DNA of 64,000 nucleotides from Clarkia xantiana subsp. parviflora (GCA_036873135.1 JAPTYO010000020.1:3526081-3590080); one strand, 5' to 3'; numbered from the stretch's first letter, positions 46,991-59,559 are shown. The notes: generated by a model from the sequence alone, not told the origin. Program-made: numbers and translations.

Positions 46991-48160
46991 CTCCCAAGAT
47001 ACGCACTGAGAAATAATGATGAAAGTCATAAATTCTCCTTGGATTCTTCTTACTCGAGAGTAATTCAATTTACCCTTTTGGATTACAGAACCGAGAAGCA
47101 GAACCAACGCGGACCTGAAGGAGGATGCCCCGGAACAATAAAGAATAGACGATAGTCTTTATCTTACTTGCCAGAACTTTTCGATTTTTCAGTTTAAAAT
47201 ACTCATTGATAATAAGTTCCTTGAAACATAGGAACCATTTCTTTTTAAGCATGTAACAAATGCTTGGACCGAGTATTGATTATCCATCCTCACTGAGCTA
47301 TTTGATCGCATTATTGTTGTTCGATGCATTGCTTTTAAATTAAAAATTTAAATCTTTCTTATTTGTTAGTACTCCATTATATGATAAATTCTGTAATGAT
47401 GAACATGTGCGACACCGATTGGATTAAATTAAATTGAATTTTAGAAACGAAACAATTTATACCATGGGTTAAACCTGGAATAGGCGCCACGGGCGCGTGT
47501 ACCTCGAAAGACGGAACACATCGTTTTCAGAGTAGGAATTTAATGATGAAGTTTTTTAATGAATGAATGTCGAAATTTTCATTTGCCTCCTTTTGTGAAT
47601 AATTCATTCAATACTTACACGATGAAAAGAGGTATGCTTCACAAGCTACCACGAACTCGTAAAGTATCAACTAACGCATAAGGCGAAAGCCCAATGCACA
47701 ATTAAGAGATGGATAAGTCTTTGAGATGAATCAGCCAATGAAAAAGATGATGTTGGTAAAATGACTCTCCCACTAAATTCCTTGAACGAGAAGTTTGGCA
47801 AGACATTTATATCGACAACACACTTCAACTGGCATGGTTTGAAAACATAATGTTAGAGTTCAACAACTGTTATTCCCTATGGGATGAAAAGCAGTTGACT
47901 CACATCAATGTAGAACTATGTTCCAATTAAATCGGTCAAACGACGCCACAAAAGCTAAAAGAGAATGATAACGAGTTAAATCTTATCATCATGTGACATT
48001 AACTTGCGCATTAAACAAGTATTTGAACCGAGAGTATGATAACTACTCTTAGAGGATACATGTTTAAATTAGCTTGTGATGATGGTGTCGTGGTCGAACA
48101 TGAGACGTTACATTCCTTGAGGACGAATTTTCAACGCTTGATGAAATAAAAAACAGACGA
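46991..48160. other. degenerate interval where copia protease and integrase should be
   Basis: From position in the element this should encode protease and integrase, but I find no D-S/T-G, HHCC or DDE block in any frame. It is either heavily mutated or replaced. Confidence 0.4.
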
Positions 48161-48164
48161 AGTC

Positions 48165-50271
48165 TTGATCGAATTGGAGCAGAATAACGATGATAGTCAG
48201 GTCCCACTTATTTCGAGTGGGAGATTTGAGGCAGCAACACAAGTGAATGAAATGGTAAATGAAGATGGAGACATTTTCATAGTAAATCCAGTGGGAGGAG
48301 CCAATCCTACCACACAAATCACTATTGCTGCAGGTGCGAATCAAGTTGAACCTGATAATCACGTAGCCGGACCGCTGGATGAAAATTCAATACTGCCACA
48401 ACTACCCATTGTTCCCAGTGGGAGTGGATCAACCAACTTGGTTCCAGGTCCTAGTGATCAAGAAATTAATCTCGGAGGTAGAATTTCGAGACCGAGAGGT
48501 CGTCCAAGAAAAGTTGTAGGTCAAGGTTCTAGCACTGCCCTTGTTCCATGTGGGAGTGATGCTCCGATAGAAAGCATTATTCCGAGTGGGAGCAAAGTTC
48601 AGACTCTAGATGGTATAAACGAGCCTAGACGAAGTCAAATACATCGAACTTCTCCCAAGAATTATCCCATCGAGAAGGGTGAGATATTCACCCTAACTTC
48701 TGTTGACGAACCGGTAACGGTTCAACAAGCGTTGAAAGGACTTCAAGCGAAAGAATTGAGAAAAGCAATGGAGGAAGATATCGCCTCAATGAAAGCCAAT
48801 TCGGTATGGTCTTTAGTTGATTTACCTGCTAACCGCAGGGCCATAGGGGCTAAGTGGGTTCTTAAAATGAAACTCGTTGCTGATGGAAATGTCGAGCGAT
48901 ACAAAGCTCGACTAGTTGCGAAAGGATACACCCAGCTTCACGGAGTGGACTTTGATGAGACATACTCACCGACTGTGCGGTACACCACAGTTAGAGCCAT
49001 CCTAGCCCTGGTCGCATACCTCGATCTAGAGCTGCACCAAATGGATGTTAAGACCGCATTCCTCCTCGGAAACCTGGAGGAAGAGATCTATATGGAGCAA
49101 CCGGAGGGTTTCATTACTCCTGGTAACGAACGTAAAGTTTGTAAACTCCAAAGATCCATTTACAGACTTAAACAATCATCTCGACAATGGTACCGTAGAT
49201 TCCACGAGGAAATCGTTGGAAACGGATTCGTGAATCTCCACGAGGATCCGTGTGTATACAAAGACTTATGAGTCTAAGTACGTCATCTTAACTTTATACG
49301 TGGATGACATACTCATTGCTGTGAACGATGTGAGTTTCATGCATGAATCAAAGTCCTGGTTGGCATCTGTATTTGAGATGAAAGACATGGGAGAGGCTAC
49401 GTACATCTTGGTCATTAAGATTGCTAGAGATCGTGCCACCCGGAGATTGTTTCTATCTCAGGAAGCCTATATCAATAAACTGTTCAAAATGTTTAGATTA
49501 CAAGATGCCAAACCCGTAGAGACGCCGGTAGAATTCGGGTGCGCGTTGTCAAAACATGACGGCCCGAAGAACCAGCAAGAGCGTGAACAGACGAGGAGTG
49601 AAGAGTATTTAAGCATGGTCGGAAGTCTCATGTACTCCATTCTTTGCAGTCGTCCGGACATCTGTTACGCTGTGGGCCTAGTAGCAAGATTCCAATCAGA
49701 CCCTGGCTATCAACATTTAAAAGCTGTAAAGCGGATCATACGATATCTGAAAGGTACTGCCGACTACGTACTGTGCTATGAGGGCTGGAAGTTAGAATTG
49801 ACCGGATTCAGTGACGCCGACCATGGTGACGATCCAGGCGATCGTAAGTCCACCACAGGAGGAGTATTTCTCCTTGCTGATGTCGCCATTTCATGGAAGA
49901 GCAAGAAGCAATCACGTGTCACGCTGTCTACGATGGAATCAGAAATTTTTGCTCTCTCCAAAAATGCATAGGAAGCGTTCTGGCTGAAAAGGCTTCTTAC
50001 TGCGCTGCTTGGTGGCGATGTCGGGAGTAAGCCTGTGAAGGTGTACTCTAACAGTCAGACAGCTATTGCGGCAGTAAAGAATCCAAAATACCATAGTAGG
50101 ACTAAACACATTGATGGGAAATATAATTATGCTAAATCTATGGTAGAAGACAATATAATCACCTTAGAATACTCGCCCACTGATGACATGGTAGCAGACC
50201 CATTAACTAAACAATTACGCAAAGAGACATTTGAAAAGCATGTTAAACTGCTTGGATTGCGTAGGGTTTAA
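48165..50271 (+). pseudogene. copia reverse transcriptase and RNase H (frameshifted)
   Basis: The frame 48165-49271 ends in the canonical copia start of reverse transcriptase: RAIGAKWVLKMKLVADG, RYKARLVAKGYTQ, QMDVKTAFLLGNLEEEIYM and KLQRSIYRLKQSSRQWY. A +1 frameshift near 49255 leads into 49252-49971 with LYVDDILIA, GSLMYSILCSRPDI and GFSDADHGDD. An in-frame TAG at 49969-49971 separates the end (to 50271) with VYSNSQTAIAAVKNP, HIDGKYN and MVADPLTK. The Asn in YSNSQ replaces the catalytic Asp. Not functional. Confidence 0.88.
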
Positions 50272-50991
50272 AAGTGGGCGTATATCTGTGATAACATTTT
50301 GATAATTGAAAGCTACCTTTTTTTTTTATATAAATGAGAGAATTGCAATTCGAGTTTATGATTCATCGAAGTCAAAATGTTTGATTACATCGAATTTTAC
50401 GGTATATAAACTAAGTCGTAGGAGGACGCAATCCTCTGCCTAAATTATGTCGAATGTGGGCCTTGCCTTATCACACAGGCAATGTCATCTTGTAGGAGAG
50501 GGGGACCTCTGCCGCAACAAGATTGGCTAAGAACCAGTTAGATAAACTTGGTTACGCAAAGTGATCATTTGGTTTCGGAGTAACACGACATGATCTCATT
50601 TTGCACATCGCCGGTGATGAACTCTGTTCGTCATTAACCACATTCTGGGCCTGATGAAAATCTACGATAGCATCATTGACAAATCTCACACCTGACGATG
50701 TTCGGGTATGCTATCGACGCGTGCTTCATACTACGCGTGCCATGTTCGACCACGGGGTCATGCTCGATTGTGCTAGGTAGAATCCTCGAGATTCAGATAG
50801 GCGCAAAATTCTTCACCTCGAGTGTGTGATTGATCCCGGGAGCCTTATGAAGAGGCACCTGAAGTATCCTCATGGACTCAGAACTCATACCTAAGGTCAG
50901 GCTCAATGTTCGCTTCCCGGCGTATGAGCGCAGTGCTGAAGAAAAAGGCCAAGTTACCACGTCTTTGGAAACCGGTTGGGTTTGACTAAGG
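50272..50991. other. copia 3' non-coding region, left of the hAT
   Basis: Follows the copia pol stop. It continues at 62424-62823 after removal of the hAT, leading to the purine tract and 3' LTR. No gene. Confidence 0.6.
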
Positions 50992-51339
50992 GTATGAGCT
51001 AGGCTTGGGAAAAAAAACGGTCCGGCCGGACTGGTTCGGAACTGATCTGGAACCGGACCGTTTGGAACCGGTTCGGAGTGGACCGGTCCAAATTGGACTG
51101 GTTTGCAACCCCTAAATTGGAATCAGTCCAAGGGGTATACCAAACCAGTCCGGACCGGTTTTGAACTGGTTTTAAGTAAAAAAAAAACGCTTTTGACTGA
51201 GTCTAATTTACATTTTACAGAGAGTAAGACAGACAAGAGACAACAGAGGCACAGAGCCTTTCAGCCCCCCCCGCTTTTTATTCCTCCAGGTCGCTGTCCT
51301 CCTCAAGTCATCCGCAGTCAACTGCGCCGCCAGCACTCG

Positions 51340-51400
51340 GCCGGCCGCCGAATTCGTCGCCCGCCGGCCGCCGAATTCGTCGCCCGCCGGCCGCCGACCT
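51340..51400. repeat. 23-bp tandem repeat in the hAT 5' leader
   Basis: About 2.7 copies of a GC-rich unit with ggccgccgaattcgtcgcc. It lies upstream of the transposase ATG, in an otherwise AT-rich setting. Confidence 0.85.
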
Positions 51401-51451
51401 ATAGTTCGTCTTCGGGTGGGTCTTCTTCTCTGTCACCAACTCACAGCAGTC

Positions 51452-54417
51452 ATGGGTCCTCAAAAGAAGGTTAGTTTAATCAAATTAGGGTTTTGTAATT
51501 TGGTGAAATATGGTTTCAAAATCGAGAATTTGTTGTTCAATTAAGCTTATTAGGGATGAATTAGAGTTCTAATTAGTAATTAGAGTTCAAAATTAGGGTT
51601 TTTAAGTCGAATTAGGGTTTATAGATTTGGGGTTTTTTTAAATTAAGCTTAGTAGTAGACTTGGAATGCTTAGGAAGTCTCAAAATTGAGATTTTGTTGT
51701 TCAATTAAGCTTATTAGGGATGAATTAGAGTTCTAATTAGTAATTAGGGTTTACAGATTTGGGGGTTTTTTAAATTAAGCTTAGTTGTAGACTTGGAATG
51801 CTTAGGAAGTCTCAAAATTGAGATTTTGTTGTTCAATTAAGCTTATTAGGGATGAATTAGAGTTCTAATTAGTAATTAGAGTTCAAAATTAGGGCTTTTT
51901 AAGTCGAATTAGGGTTTACAAATTTGGGGATTTTTTAAATTAAGCTTAGTAGTAGACTTGAAATGCTTAGGAGGTCTTAAAATTGAGATTTTGTTGTTCA
52001 ATTAAGCTTATCAGGGTTGAATTAGAGTTCTTAATTAATGTTCTTGATCGATGTTGAATTATCTAATTTTGTTTATGTTCTTTTTGGATTTTTGGCAGCC
52101 TTCGGGATCGGGACCTTCCAATTCTGAGAAAAATTCTGTTACGGGGAAAGGGATGAGGATAGTTGAAGTTGGGAATCCAGTGAATACTTCTGCACTACCA
52201 ACGACAACGGATATACCCACAGAGGACCTGGAAATTTCATCTGATTCGGAAAATTCTTTGACTAGAAGAAGCAAATCTACTAGAGGTGAGTCAGAGTCTC
52301 ATAAACCTCCTAATCCGAAGAGGAATAAGCCAAGGGTAAATGAATCATGGTGTTGGCAACATATGACAGTAAATAAAGAGATAACTACGAAGCAATCCGC
52401 AAAGGCTAATTGCAACTATTGTGGTAGGCTACTGACTTTTACAACAACACCATCTACCCTATGTAACCATTTGCGTAGATGTCATGCATCTCCTTTTAAT
52501 AAGAAGAATGCTGACCGGCCACAATCATCTAGGGAAGAAGGGTTAGAGACTAGCTCTTTGACATTATATCCTAAGTTTGATCAAGAAGCATGTCGTACAG
52601 AGCTTGTTCGCATGTTTATCTCTGCTGAACTTTCATTCAATTTTGTTGAGAATGAGGCATTTCGGAAGTTTTTGAAGAGGTTACAACCTAGGTTTGAATG
52701 CATTTCTCGTACCACTTTGGCTAGAGATATTCTTAAAATGTATGAGAAAGAAAAGTTGTTGTTGAAGGGGTTCATGTCAAGAGCTTCTGGCAGAGTTTGT
52801 TTAACAACTGATACATGGACTTCAAGTCAGAATTTTGGTTATTTGTGTCTCACGGCACATTTTGTTGATGATGATTGGAAACTCCATAAGAAGATCATAA
52901 ATTTTGTCCAGGTTAGTGGGCATACTGGTGAATCTATGGCTGAGGTTATTAAGGAGCTCCTCATACATTGGGATGTCAAAAAGGTTCTAACTGTTACTGT
53001 GGATAATGCTAGTGCAAACAGCCTGCTAATTGATAACTTGAGCAAGTGTTTCGTGAGTTGGGATAACTCGAGTCTGCATCGGGATCTGTATCACGTTCGT
53101 TGCTCTGCTCACATACTTAATTTGATTGTGAGTGATGGGTTGGGAGATATTGAGAAGAGCGTATCTAGAATACGAGATGCAGTCAAGTACGCCAGATCTT
53201 CTCCGTCAAGGTATGCTAGATTCAAAAATTGTGCATCAGGTGCAAATGTGAATTCACAGCGTCTAGTGTGCTTGGATGTGAAGACTCGATGGAACTCTAC
53301 ATTTTTTATGTTAGAGGCAGTTGTTGTTTACGAGAATGCGTTTTATCGACTCGGACTCATAGATGGGGGTTTTGTTCAGGAACTCAGCAGTGGAAAGGGA
53401 ACTGGGGTTCCTACTAGAGATGATTAGAAGTACGCACGTGATATAGTGCCATTTCTTCGGGCATTTTATGATGCTACTACCCGACTTTCTGGTTCATCCT
53501 ATGTCACTTCGAGTTCTTACTTAATTGAAGTGACAAAGATTAGGATGTTGATTAACCAACGTTTGAGAGATCATGATATAGGGAGTAGGGCGATGGCAGA
53601 GAAGATGGAGATCAAGTTCATAAAGTATTGGGGGGATCCGAAGAAGATTAACACTTTATTGATGCTTGCTGTGATTCTTGATCCCTGGCAGAAGATGGAT
53701 GGTGCAAATGTCATTTTCAAAGCTTTGTTTGCTAAGGATGAGGAAGAACATCGTAAGTTGATGGAAAAATTGTCCAGTGATTTAAAGAATGTGTTTGACA
53801 AGTATAAGCACATGACAGTGGCGGCGGCACCGGAGATTGAGCCATCTACCACTGCTGCACCAACCTCATTTGATGATGATATTGATGCAATGTTCTGGAG
53901 TGCATCAGGGAATACTCAGCAATCTGATCCAATGGCTGAATTGTCTAAGTACTTGAGAGAAGACAGGGAGCCATACGATAAAAGTAAACCAAACCGGGAT
54001 GTGTTGACTTGGTAGAAGGTGAACTCATCTAGGTTTCCTGTACTTGCTGCAATGGCAAGAGATGTGCTTGCAATACCAGTTTCTACGGTAGCTTCTGAAA
54101 GTGCTTTTAGCACAGGAGGTAGAGTTGTTGATGAATACCGTAGTCGTCTGACCCCCAAAATGGTTCAAGCTCTCATTTGTACTCAGGATTGGATTAGGGG
54201 GTGTTCATCCTACATGCTATCTAGAGATGAACTTGAAGAGATTGAGATGATGGAAGAAGGTATGTATTAGACTTGCATAATTGTACTTTTAGTTTTATGT
54301 AATAATTCTTTCCTATATTATGCTTTTGATTTGCACTTACACATAATTAATTTTTTTGCAGAGTTTGTTAAAGATAATCCAAATGCTCAGGAAGCAGATG
54401 TGATTTCTTATCTCTAG
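51452..54417 (+). pseudogene. hAT transposase, three exons, two nonsense codons
   Basis: Exon 1 is 51452-51469 (MGPQKK), exon 2 is 52099-54259 and exon 3 is 54362-54417; all junctions are GT-AG. The product would catalyse cut-and-paste transposition. It has a BED zinc finger (CNYCG, then STLCNHLRRCH), the catalytic region (LTTDTWTSSQNFGYL, TVDNASAN, HVRCSAHILNLIV, KTRWNSTFFML) and the dimerisation domain (FPVLAAMARDVLAIP, STVASESAFSTGGRV). The frame is broken only by TAG at 53425-53427 and TAG at 54013-54015. At both places plant hAT transposases normally have Trp, so each is explained by one G-to-A change. Otherwise well preserved. Confidence 0.9.
51516..52000. repeat. tandem repeats in transposase intron 1
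   Basis: Four starts of a tcaaaattgagattttgttg unit at about 51516, 51679, 51812 and 51977 (spacings 163, 133 and 165). The copies differ by a deletion of about 30 bases in the second. Confidence 0.85.
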
Positions 54418-54576
54418 AGAAGACATTCATGAATGCATCAGAACGTGGATGTGTTACGGATTTGGTACGTCCGTAAAATCTCACATGTGAACTCAAAATA
54501 TCTCACTAATACGTGTCTGACAGATAAGAAAAGCATCCTAGCTTAAGCTGAATATCTTAGCTCATTAGTTATTAAT

Positions 54577-54850
54577 TTGGTGTGTTGTCTATTGTGTTGT
54601 CCTGGATTCAATGTGTGTGGCTTATGTTATGGATTTTGGTGGGATTTATGGATTGGGCTTGTGTTATGGATGCAGGTGTATTGTTGTGTTTCTGCTTGTG
54701 GATGCTGGTGGTGCAGTGTTTTGTTTTGGTTGTGGAAGATGTTGCTGGCTGGCTGGTGGTGCAGTGTTATCAGTTATGGATTGTGTTATGGATTGTGTAG
54801 TGGCTTGTGTTATGGATTGTGCAGTGGTGCAGTGTTTTGAGTCTTTGACT
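54577..54850. repeat. TG-rich low-complexity region downstream of the transposase
   Basis: Repeated ttatggattgtg and gtggtgcagtg strings. The short open frames here are Cys/Trp/Gly-rich by composition only. Poly(A) at 54951-54972 precedes the inserted element B. Confidence 0.8.
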
Positions 54851-54976
54851 GATTGATTGTGGCATGTGGATTGTTTTATTTTCAGTTTGGATTTGGATTT
54901 GCAGTGTGTTTTTTCAGTTTTGGAATGCTGTTTGTTCTGTTGGATTTATAAAAAAAAAAAAAAAAAAAAAAACCGG

Positions 54977-55813
54977 TGTTTCGACCAAGTTATTGCGGGT
55001 TGTCCGCGGAATAACTCGTCGAGGTCTTCGGGTTGGGTGCGAGCCAAGTCCGTCCTCTAAAGTCGCGTACGGGCCTTAGCTTCGTCCTTTGGATGGTGGT
55101 GAATCCTTTAGGCTCTCTGGAAGATCGTCTGTCTGCACCTGCAAAGGAGCGTTACCAAGCAGTCCCCGTGGAGAGGGGGGGGGGTGCTTGGTGTGCTCTC
55201 TCCGACGATCAACATTAGTCGACTTCTAGAGAGAGAAAGAGAGGGTTTTCTAGAGAGAGGTCAGAGCTTTTCCCACTCTTGCCCAAAGTGATTTTGGAAT
55301 GGCTTGAAAATGTTTACCCCCAAGGTGGCTATTTATAGGCAACCTTGGACCGTAAACCGGTTTTGACCCGGTTCAATGTGGAAATGTGAACCGGGATGCA
55401 GGGGAGAGCTTTGGGAAACGGTCTCTGACGCGCGTCTCAGGCGGCTGTCCTGAGCGGGACGCGCGCGCCTCTGAAACTTAGGTCTCGGACGTATAGGAGT
55501 TAGTTAAAAATCGGGTCTCCTATACATTCGGGACTAAATGGGGGGTGTACGCGACACCCCCCGGGTGTTGAGCTTACCCGGAATTCCGAGTAAGCCTAGG
55601 CTTACCCGGAATTCCGGGTGAGCCTAGGCTTACCCGGAAATTCCGGGTAAGCTGGGGGCTTACCCGGAATTTTCCGGGTAAGCCTAGCCTCCCGGGGACG
55701 CCGGGCAAGTTCGAAACTTGCCCGGTTTCCCCCGGTTAGCTTGTAATCGGGTTTCGCGCGTGTATGAGGTCCGAATAATTAAAACCGAGCCCGGATCACG
55801 CGTATGTCCATCA
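54977..55813 (-). repeat. 3' LTR of element B
   Basis: 837 bp. Longer than the other LTR mainly through one extra palindrome unit in the ladder at 55572-55725. On the minus strand it is preceded by the purine-rich tract ctcgggggcaag. Confidence 0.92.
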
Positions 55814-56690
55814 CTTGCCCCCGAGTTAAATAATGGCTTGACCTTTGTTTAACTCTATTCTAAGATAGGGTATACGCGTGATTTGGGTCGTCTGCTCACC
55901 TCGAGTTTTGACCTACCAAGGGTGGATGCGCGCGGCTCGGACGAGTTCCTTGCCTTAGTTTTTTGAGATGGTCACGCTTGGTAACTGCACAAAGGGTTAG
56001 TAGCACAACGGACTACGAGTAATATGATAGATGTGATCGTTTGGAGAATTAAGGCGCGAGCGCACATGAAATTCCTCGGGTTCGCACGATGATCAAAGAA
56101 ATATGGAAAGTTCATGCCACGACTAAACGTATCAACATGATAATAAATCATGCAAGTCTTGATAAAATGTTTTTCATGCAGTGCGATAGTTTCCGGGAGC
56201 CCGTCGTCCGAGACGGCCGTCTTAACGGCGAGACGACGGTTTTGGGTGAATGAAATAAGGCCGGGTTTGGCAAATCACATGCAACGGACATGATATGAAA
56301 AGTCATGGATGTAAATCATGGATGTGTGCAATGCATGACGATGACGTGTGTATGACGTATGTGTAAAAGATGCATAGTCATGTACTAAAAGATTTAGGAA
56401 AAATAGAGATAGGTAAAGGGTTACCCACACACTTATGAGGGAGCGTGTATCACGGACGCGCGGGTCCTAAGCCTGCGAGGTGTGATGCATCCGCCGCGTC
56501 GTTGACGAACGGAGTATGTTCGCAGCGTATGTGTCGGGAGTCGAGGCCCTTGTTGATATAGTATTGCCCCCGGAGTAGAGGTGCTTGTAGTGACGTGATA
56601 GCGCCAGCCTAATGACTCGTCACCATGGTTGTCGTTGTTTGATCTTTGTCGACTGCCGTTGATTGCCGTCATAGGAAAATACTTAGAAAG
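55814..56690. other. 3' non-coding region of element B
   Basis: Between the LTR and the first array I see only the purine tract and GC-richer unique sequence. No supported gene. Confidence 0.5.
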
Positions 56691-56890
56691 TATTTCTTGA
56701 TGGTCGACACTTCGTCATATGTCGACTGCTGACATGGTGGAACACTTAGAAATATTCACTGACAGTCGGCACCTCGTCATATGTCGACTGCTGACATGGT
56801 GGAACACTTAGAAAATGTTCCTTGATAGTCGACACCTAGTCACATGTCGACTGCTGAGATGGTGGAACACTTAGAAAATGTTCCTTGATT
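56690..56890. repeat. tandem array, unit about 67 bp, three copies
   Basis: Units contain catatgtcgactgctgacat and ggtggaacacttagaaa. It lies in the 3' non-coding part of element B. Confidence 0.85.
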
Positions 56891-57194
56891 GGCTCTTTCT
56901 TTCATGACCATACTACCATCCATACGCGTGCTAGCTGAGTATGCGCTCGCTTGTATGTGTGCGCCTGTATGTGCGCGCTTGTTCCAACACTTAGAATTTT
57001 TTCCTTGTCTGTTGCCATGCATGTTGTCACTATAGGCTTGATGTCGACGTATAGTAGGTGTCGTCATGGTGGTTGATATGAACAGGGAGTTGCCCCCCTC
57101 GTAGGGTGTTCGCTATGTGATAAGTAGAGACTAACGAGTCTCGTAGGTATGTAGTTGTCCCCCATGTAGATGGTTACTGGGATTTCCCTGAGTA

Positions 57195-57610
57195 GGGTGT
57201 GTTCCGTGACTGCTACTTGGTTTTTCCAAAGTTGGGTGCATTCCACGACTGCTACTTGGTTGTTCCAAAGTTGGGTGCATTCCACGACTGCTACTTGGTT
57301 GTTCCTAAGTTGGGTGCATTCAGCGACAGCTACTTGATGTTTCCGAGGTAGGGAGAAGGCCAGAGGTCGGCGAGGCGACGTGTCCTTTCATGGCGTCGGT
57401 CAAAGGTCGGCAAGGCGACTGCCTATCCATGTTGTTGCCGCTACCTGGCGTTTTCAAGGTAGAGTGCATTCTGCGACCGCTACTTGGCTTTCCCCAAGGT
57501 AGAGTGTGTCTAGCGATCGCTACTTTATTTTCCCCAAGGTAGAGTGTGTCTAGCGACCTGCTACTTGGTTTTCCCCAAGGTAGAGTGTGTCTAGCGACCT
57601 GCTACTTTAA
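57195..57610. repeat. tandem array, unit about 38-48 bp, in element B
   Basis: Copies of gctacttggttgttccaaag followed by ttgggtgcattc-c, grading into ttccccaaggtagagtgtgt with gtctagcgac. About nine copies of two related versions. Confidence 0.85.
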
Positions 57611-57936
57611 GATGCGTGGACGTGATAGCCACTAAGTGTATCTGTTAGGTTCTTTGTATGTGAGGTGGTAAATCTCACATTGCCATGTCGACGTATACGC
57701 GCGTGCGATGTTGTGTGCGCAGTGCTGCGCCTAGAGCCCGTTGCTACTATACTTAGTTTCTGAGCGAGAGGTGTTACTCCTCATCTTAGAGCGTCGATGT
57801 ACGCGCGTTTGGTAGGAGGTGCACGCGCTTCGCAGATGTGCGTGTTTGGTAGGAGGTGTACGCGCTTCACACGACTCTCCCAAATCTTGTAAACTGACGA
57901 TCTTAGAATAACAGTGGTACGCCATGACTTGTCGTT

Positions 57937-57962
57937 GTGTTCCCCGGAAACGGCGCCAAGTG
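57937..57962 (-). other. second primer-site-like motif inside element B
   Basis: On the minus strand cttggcgccgtttccgggga occurs at about 57961-57942, followed by ATG at 57925 (64-residue frame starting MAYHCYSKIV). The layout mimics the start of another Tat or Athila element, but no LTR end is evident beside it. Confidence 0.4.
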
Positions 57963-58119
57963 TACAGGGCGGAGTTGCAGGCGGATTTCCTCAGACTGTT
58001 CCCGGCCTCGGCGACACTCCTCCTGTTGGCCCGGGTATGGGACTTGTGCCTTTAAAGGTTTCGTTGAGATTTTTCCCCATGTTAACATGCTAATGGTCTT
58101 TTTGCGGTTGTCTTTGCAG

Positions 58120-59210
58120 GCTTGGTATTCCCGACGGCGGGGGGAGTTGCACCTGTCCGAGAGAATGATGCTGACGTCCGTTCCCCGAGCGATCCTAAGA
58201 GGTCGACGTCTGCCGGCATGCCTCTTGCTCCTTCCTGTGACAAAGGGAAGGGGCCAATGTATGCGGATTTGACCATGCCTGCCCCCCGGTCGGGGAGCGG
58301 TCGTTCAGCGGAGGTGTCTTCCTTGGCAGGTGACTGTGGTTGACTTCTTGTTGTATTGGTATATTTTGCATTCTCCTAATGTGTTTGCTTTTGATGTGTA
58401 GTTGTTCCTACTCCTCCAGCTCTTCGCAAGTCTGATCTGATGTGTCGGCTTGGTCGGGATGTGTCCGGGAACGAGTGGACTCCCTATTCTCAGTCTGCTA
58501 TTCGCTTTCCCAAGGATGTTTCCTTGAGCACACCTGCTGTTGGTGTGCGTGTGGTTCAGCGGTCTGTTCCACCGGCTGACCGCAAGAAGTGCCCCCGCGA
58601 CCCTGAGGCTGCTTTGAAGTGTGTTGAGGAGACGAGGGGTCTGCAGGGTCGTCATGAGCACTTGTCTCAGGATGTCGCTGTGTCGAGGGAGAAGGCGCGC
58701 GCACATTCAGATGCTTCTTCCAAGGCTTCCGCTGATCTTAAGGGAAGTTAGGATTGTGCGTCTCAGCTGGAGGCGGAGCTGTTTGCCTTACTGCGCCAGG
58801 AGAAGGTCGACGAGGAGGCACATGCTGTGGTGCTGAAGGAGACTAAGAAGTCTCATGTTGCCCTGGGTGATCAGCTTGGGATGATTGAGTTTCCTACTAC
58901 GGCTGACTACTCCAAACTTCTCGAGAAGGCACGTGATGATCGTATGGAGTCTTCCTCTGTGGATTACTTCAGGAGGATATACTCTCATGCCCCCGATTTT
59001 CCTTTCCAGAGTACTGGGCCATATACTGGCTATGCCCTTGGGGCTATTGCGGGGATCCTAGCGGGCGATGTGGGCGGAGCGAGCGGTTTGACGGGACAGG
59101 TGTCCGTCCCTGTTGGCGACGATCGCCGTGTTGTTTTCAGCAGCCCTGCGCGTGATGTTTTTATGGCTGACGCGTTTGGCTCTGGTGCTCCTGACGTAGG
59201 GTCAGGTTGA
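58120..59210 (+). pseudogene. element B antisense gene, homologue of the element A antisense gene
   Basis: Opposite in strand to element B. Two exons are visible: 58120-58329 and 58402-59210, joined by a 72-base GT-AG intron in the same position as the first coding intron of element A. An upstream exon ending near 58048 is likely but its start is unclear. Shared blocks: GNEWTPYSQSAIRF, STPAVGVRVVQRSVPPADR, RIYSHAPDFPFQSTGPY and GYALGAIAGI. The middle is Glu/Ala/Lys-rich and probably coiled coil. It is longer than the element A protein at the C terminus (about 55 extra residues). A TAG at 58749-58751 breaks the frame once. Confidence 0.7.
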
Positions 59211-59559
59211 TCTTTCTTTGTTTTATATGACTCTCTTGTGTATATATGGTTGCTCCCCTTGCATGGGTGGGATTATGGCGGGGTGTGTCCCGGGCTTGAC
59301 TTTTTATGCTGGCTGGATGCCTTTACTCTTCAGACCTGCTATATTATATATATATATATGCCTGACACGAGATGTTAGAAAGATATAATACTTAGTATTA
59401 TTTTGCATCTTCCTTTATTGCTGTCTCTATAACTTGTTCTCTTTTGGAAGAGTGTAGCACTGTTGACAGGTCGATTTCCTTAATCCGATGGTTTTCCTTA
59501 GGAAATTGCATCTCTGTTGGTGGTGGGGTGCGGATGAATTAGTATTACCGGCACCTGTG

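Noticed and set aside
51340..51400. Cloning-vector polylinker (GAATTC and GGCCG motifs)
   Set aside because: It is a 23-bp tandem repeat inside the hAT leader, with hAT sequence on both sides and no vector backbone.
54577..54850. Cys/Trp-rich small proteins in three frames
   Set aside because: Open in several frames because of TG-rich low complexity. No start context or homology.
57731..58088. Minus-strand short frames near the internal primer-like motif
   Set aside because: No gag or pol similarity beyond the ATG position; too short to call a gene.
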